Made by a program: the position numbers and the translations under genes. A DNA stretch of 64,000 nt from Rhizobium altiplani (GTDB taxonomy: Bacteria; Pseudomonadota; Alphaproteobacteria; Rhizobiales; Rhizobiaceae). Below, in pieces: positions 63,956 through 64,000 of the stretch. Below the pieces are notes generated by a model that saw only the letters and a program-made list of their open reading frames with translations, was not told the DNA's origin and made no database searches. The stretch spans positions 1 to 64,000 of the forward strand of contig NZ_LNCD01000092.1 of the NCBI RefSeq assembly GCF_001542405.1, in the 5' to 3' direction. Numbering within the stretch: the first letter of the stretch is position 1; each line of letters starts with the position of its first letter.

Positions 63956-64000
63956 CTGCCCATTAGCGCTACGACCAAAAGCGCAGCGCCCGGGACGGTA

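Noticed and set aside
1..64000. CRISPR arrays, tRNA or rRNA genes
   Set aside because: No regularly spaced repeats and no tRNA- or rRNA-like sequence were recognised by eye; weak tRNA signals could be missed without a covariance search.

Overview
The window looks like part of a large rhizobial (Rhizobium/Sinorhizobium-type, alphaproteobacterial) symbiosis plasmid. The reasons are a complete repABC replicon, an Agrobacterium/Rhizobium-type quorum-sensing conjugation system (traI-trb, traR/traM, traAFBH, traCDG, oriT), and a nod-box-preceded nodM with nolF/nolG-type efflux genes. GC content is high and codon use is typical of the group. No rRNA, tRNA or CRISPR array was seen.

Layout. (1) 1-6681: a Tn5090/Tn7-like transposon with imperfect ends, tniA-tniB-tniQ, a divergent scpB-like/DUF1403 pair and a tyrosine recombinase. 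A perfect 14-7-14 bp loxP-like palindrome sits in the divergent gap. (2) 6682-11446: a serine resolvase with a 28-bp res-site-like palindrome upstream, then about 3.4 kb of decayed coding sequence. (3) 11447-15226: repABC on the minus strand, with two near-identical parS palindromes and an antisense ctRNA with its own promoter and terminator. (4) 15582-26817: traI, trbBCDEJLFGHI (trbK is missing), traR and convergent traM. (5) 27019-36454: a small HTH regulator, a 5'-truncated AbiEii-like gene, traHBFA on minus, oriT, and traCDG on plus. (6) 36461-46450: a typical rhizobial plasmid 'leading region' of small genes (thermonuclease, WGR protein, DUF736, ArdC-like antirestriction protein, TOPRIM protein, CspA), several frameshifted. 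(7) 46512-54292: a phospholipid N-methyltransferase and an RpiR-regulator/ABC-transporter/metallophosphoesterase/HAD operon that looks like a glycerophosphodiester uptake and breakdown locus. (8) 54668-55848: IS110-type and ParE relics. (9) 55845-63955: nolG, nolF, an FMN reductase, nodM and its nod box, and a divergent exported chorismate-lyase-like gene.

How it works together. RepA/RepB act on the parS palindromes to partition the plasmid and repress rep, and RepC initiates replication under ctRNA control. TraI makes an acyl-homoserine lactone; TraR, held in check by TraM, should then switch on trb (mating-pair formation) and the tra operons on both sides of oriT, moving the plasmid with its symbiosis genes. 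The nod box should couple nodM-(FMN reductase)-nolFG to flavonoid/NodD signalling.

The strongest candidate for something not well described is the transposon module: a tyrosine recombinase, a loxP-like core site, and a divergent ScpB homologue plus DUF1403 protein, arranged like a cointegrate-resolution cassette that uses a condensin-type accessory factor.
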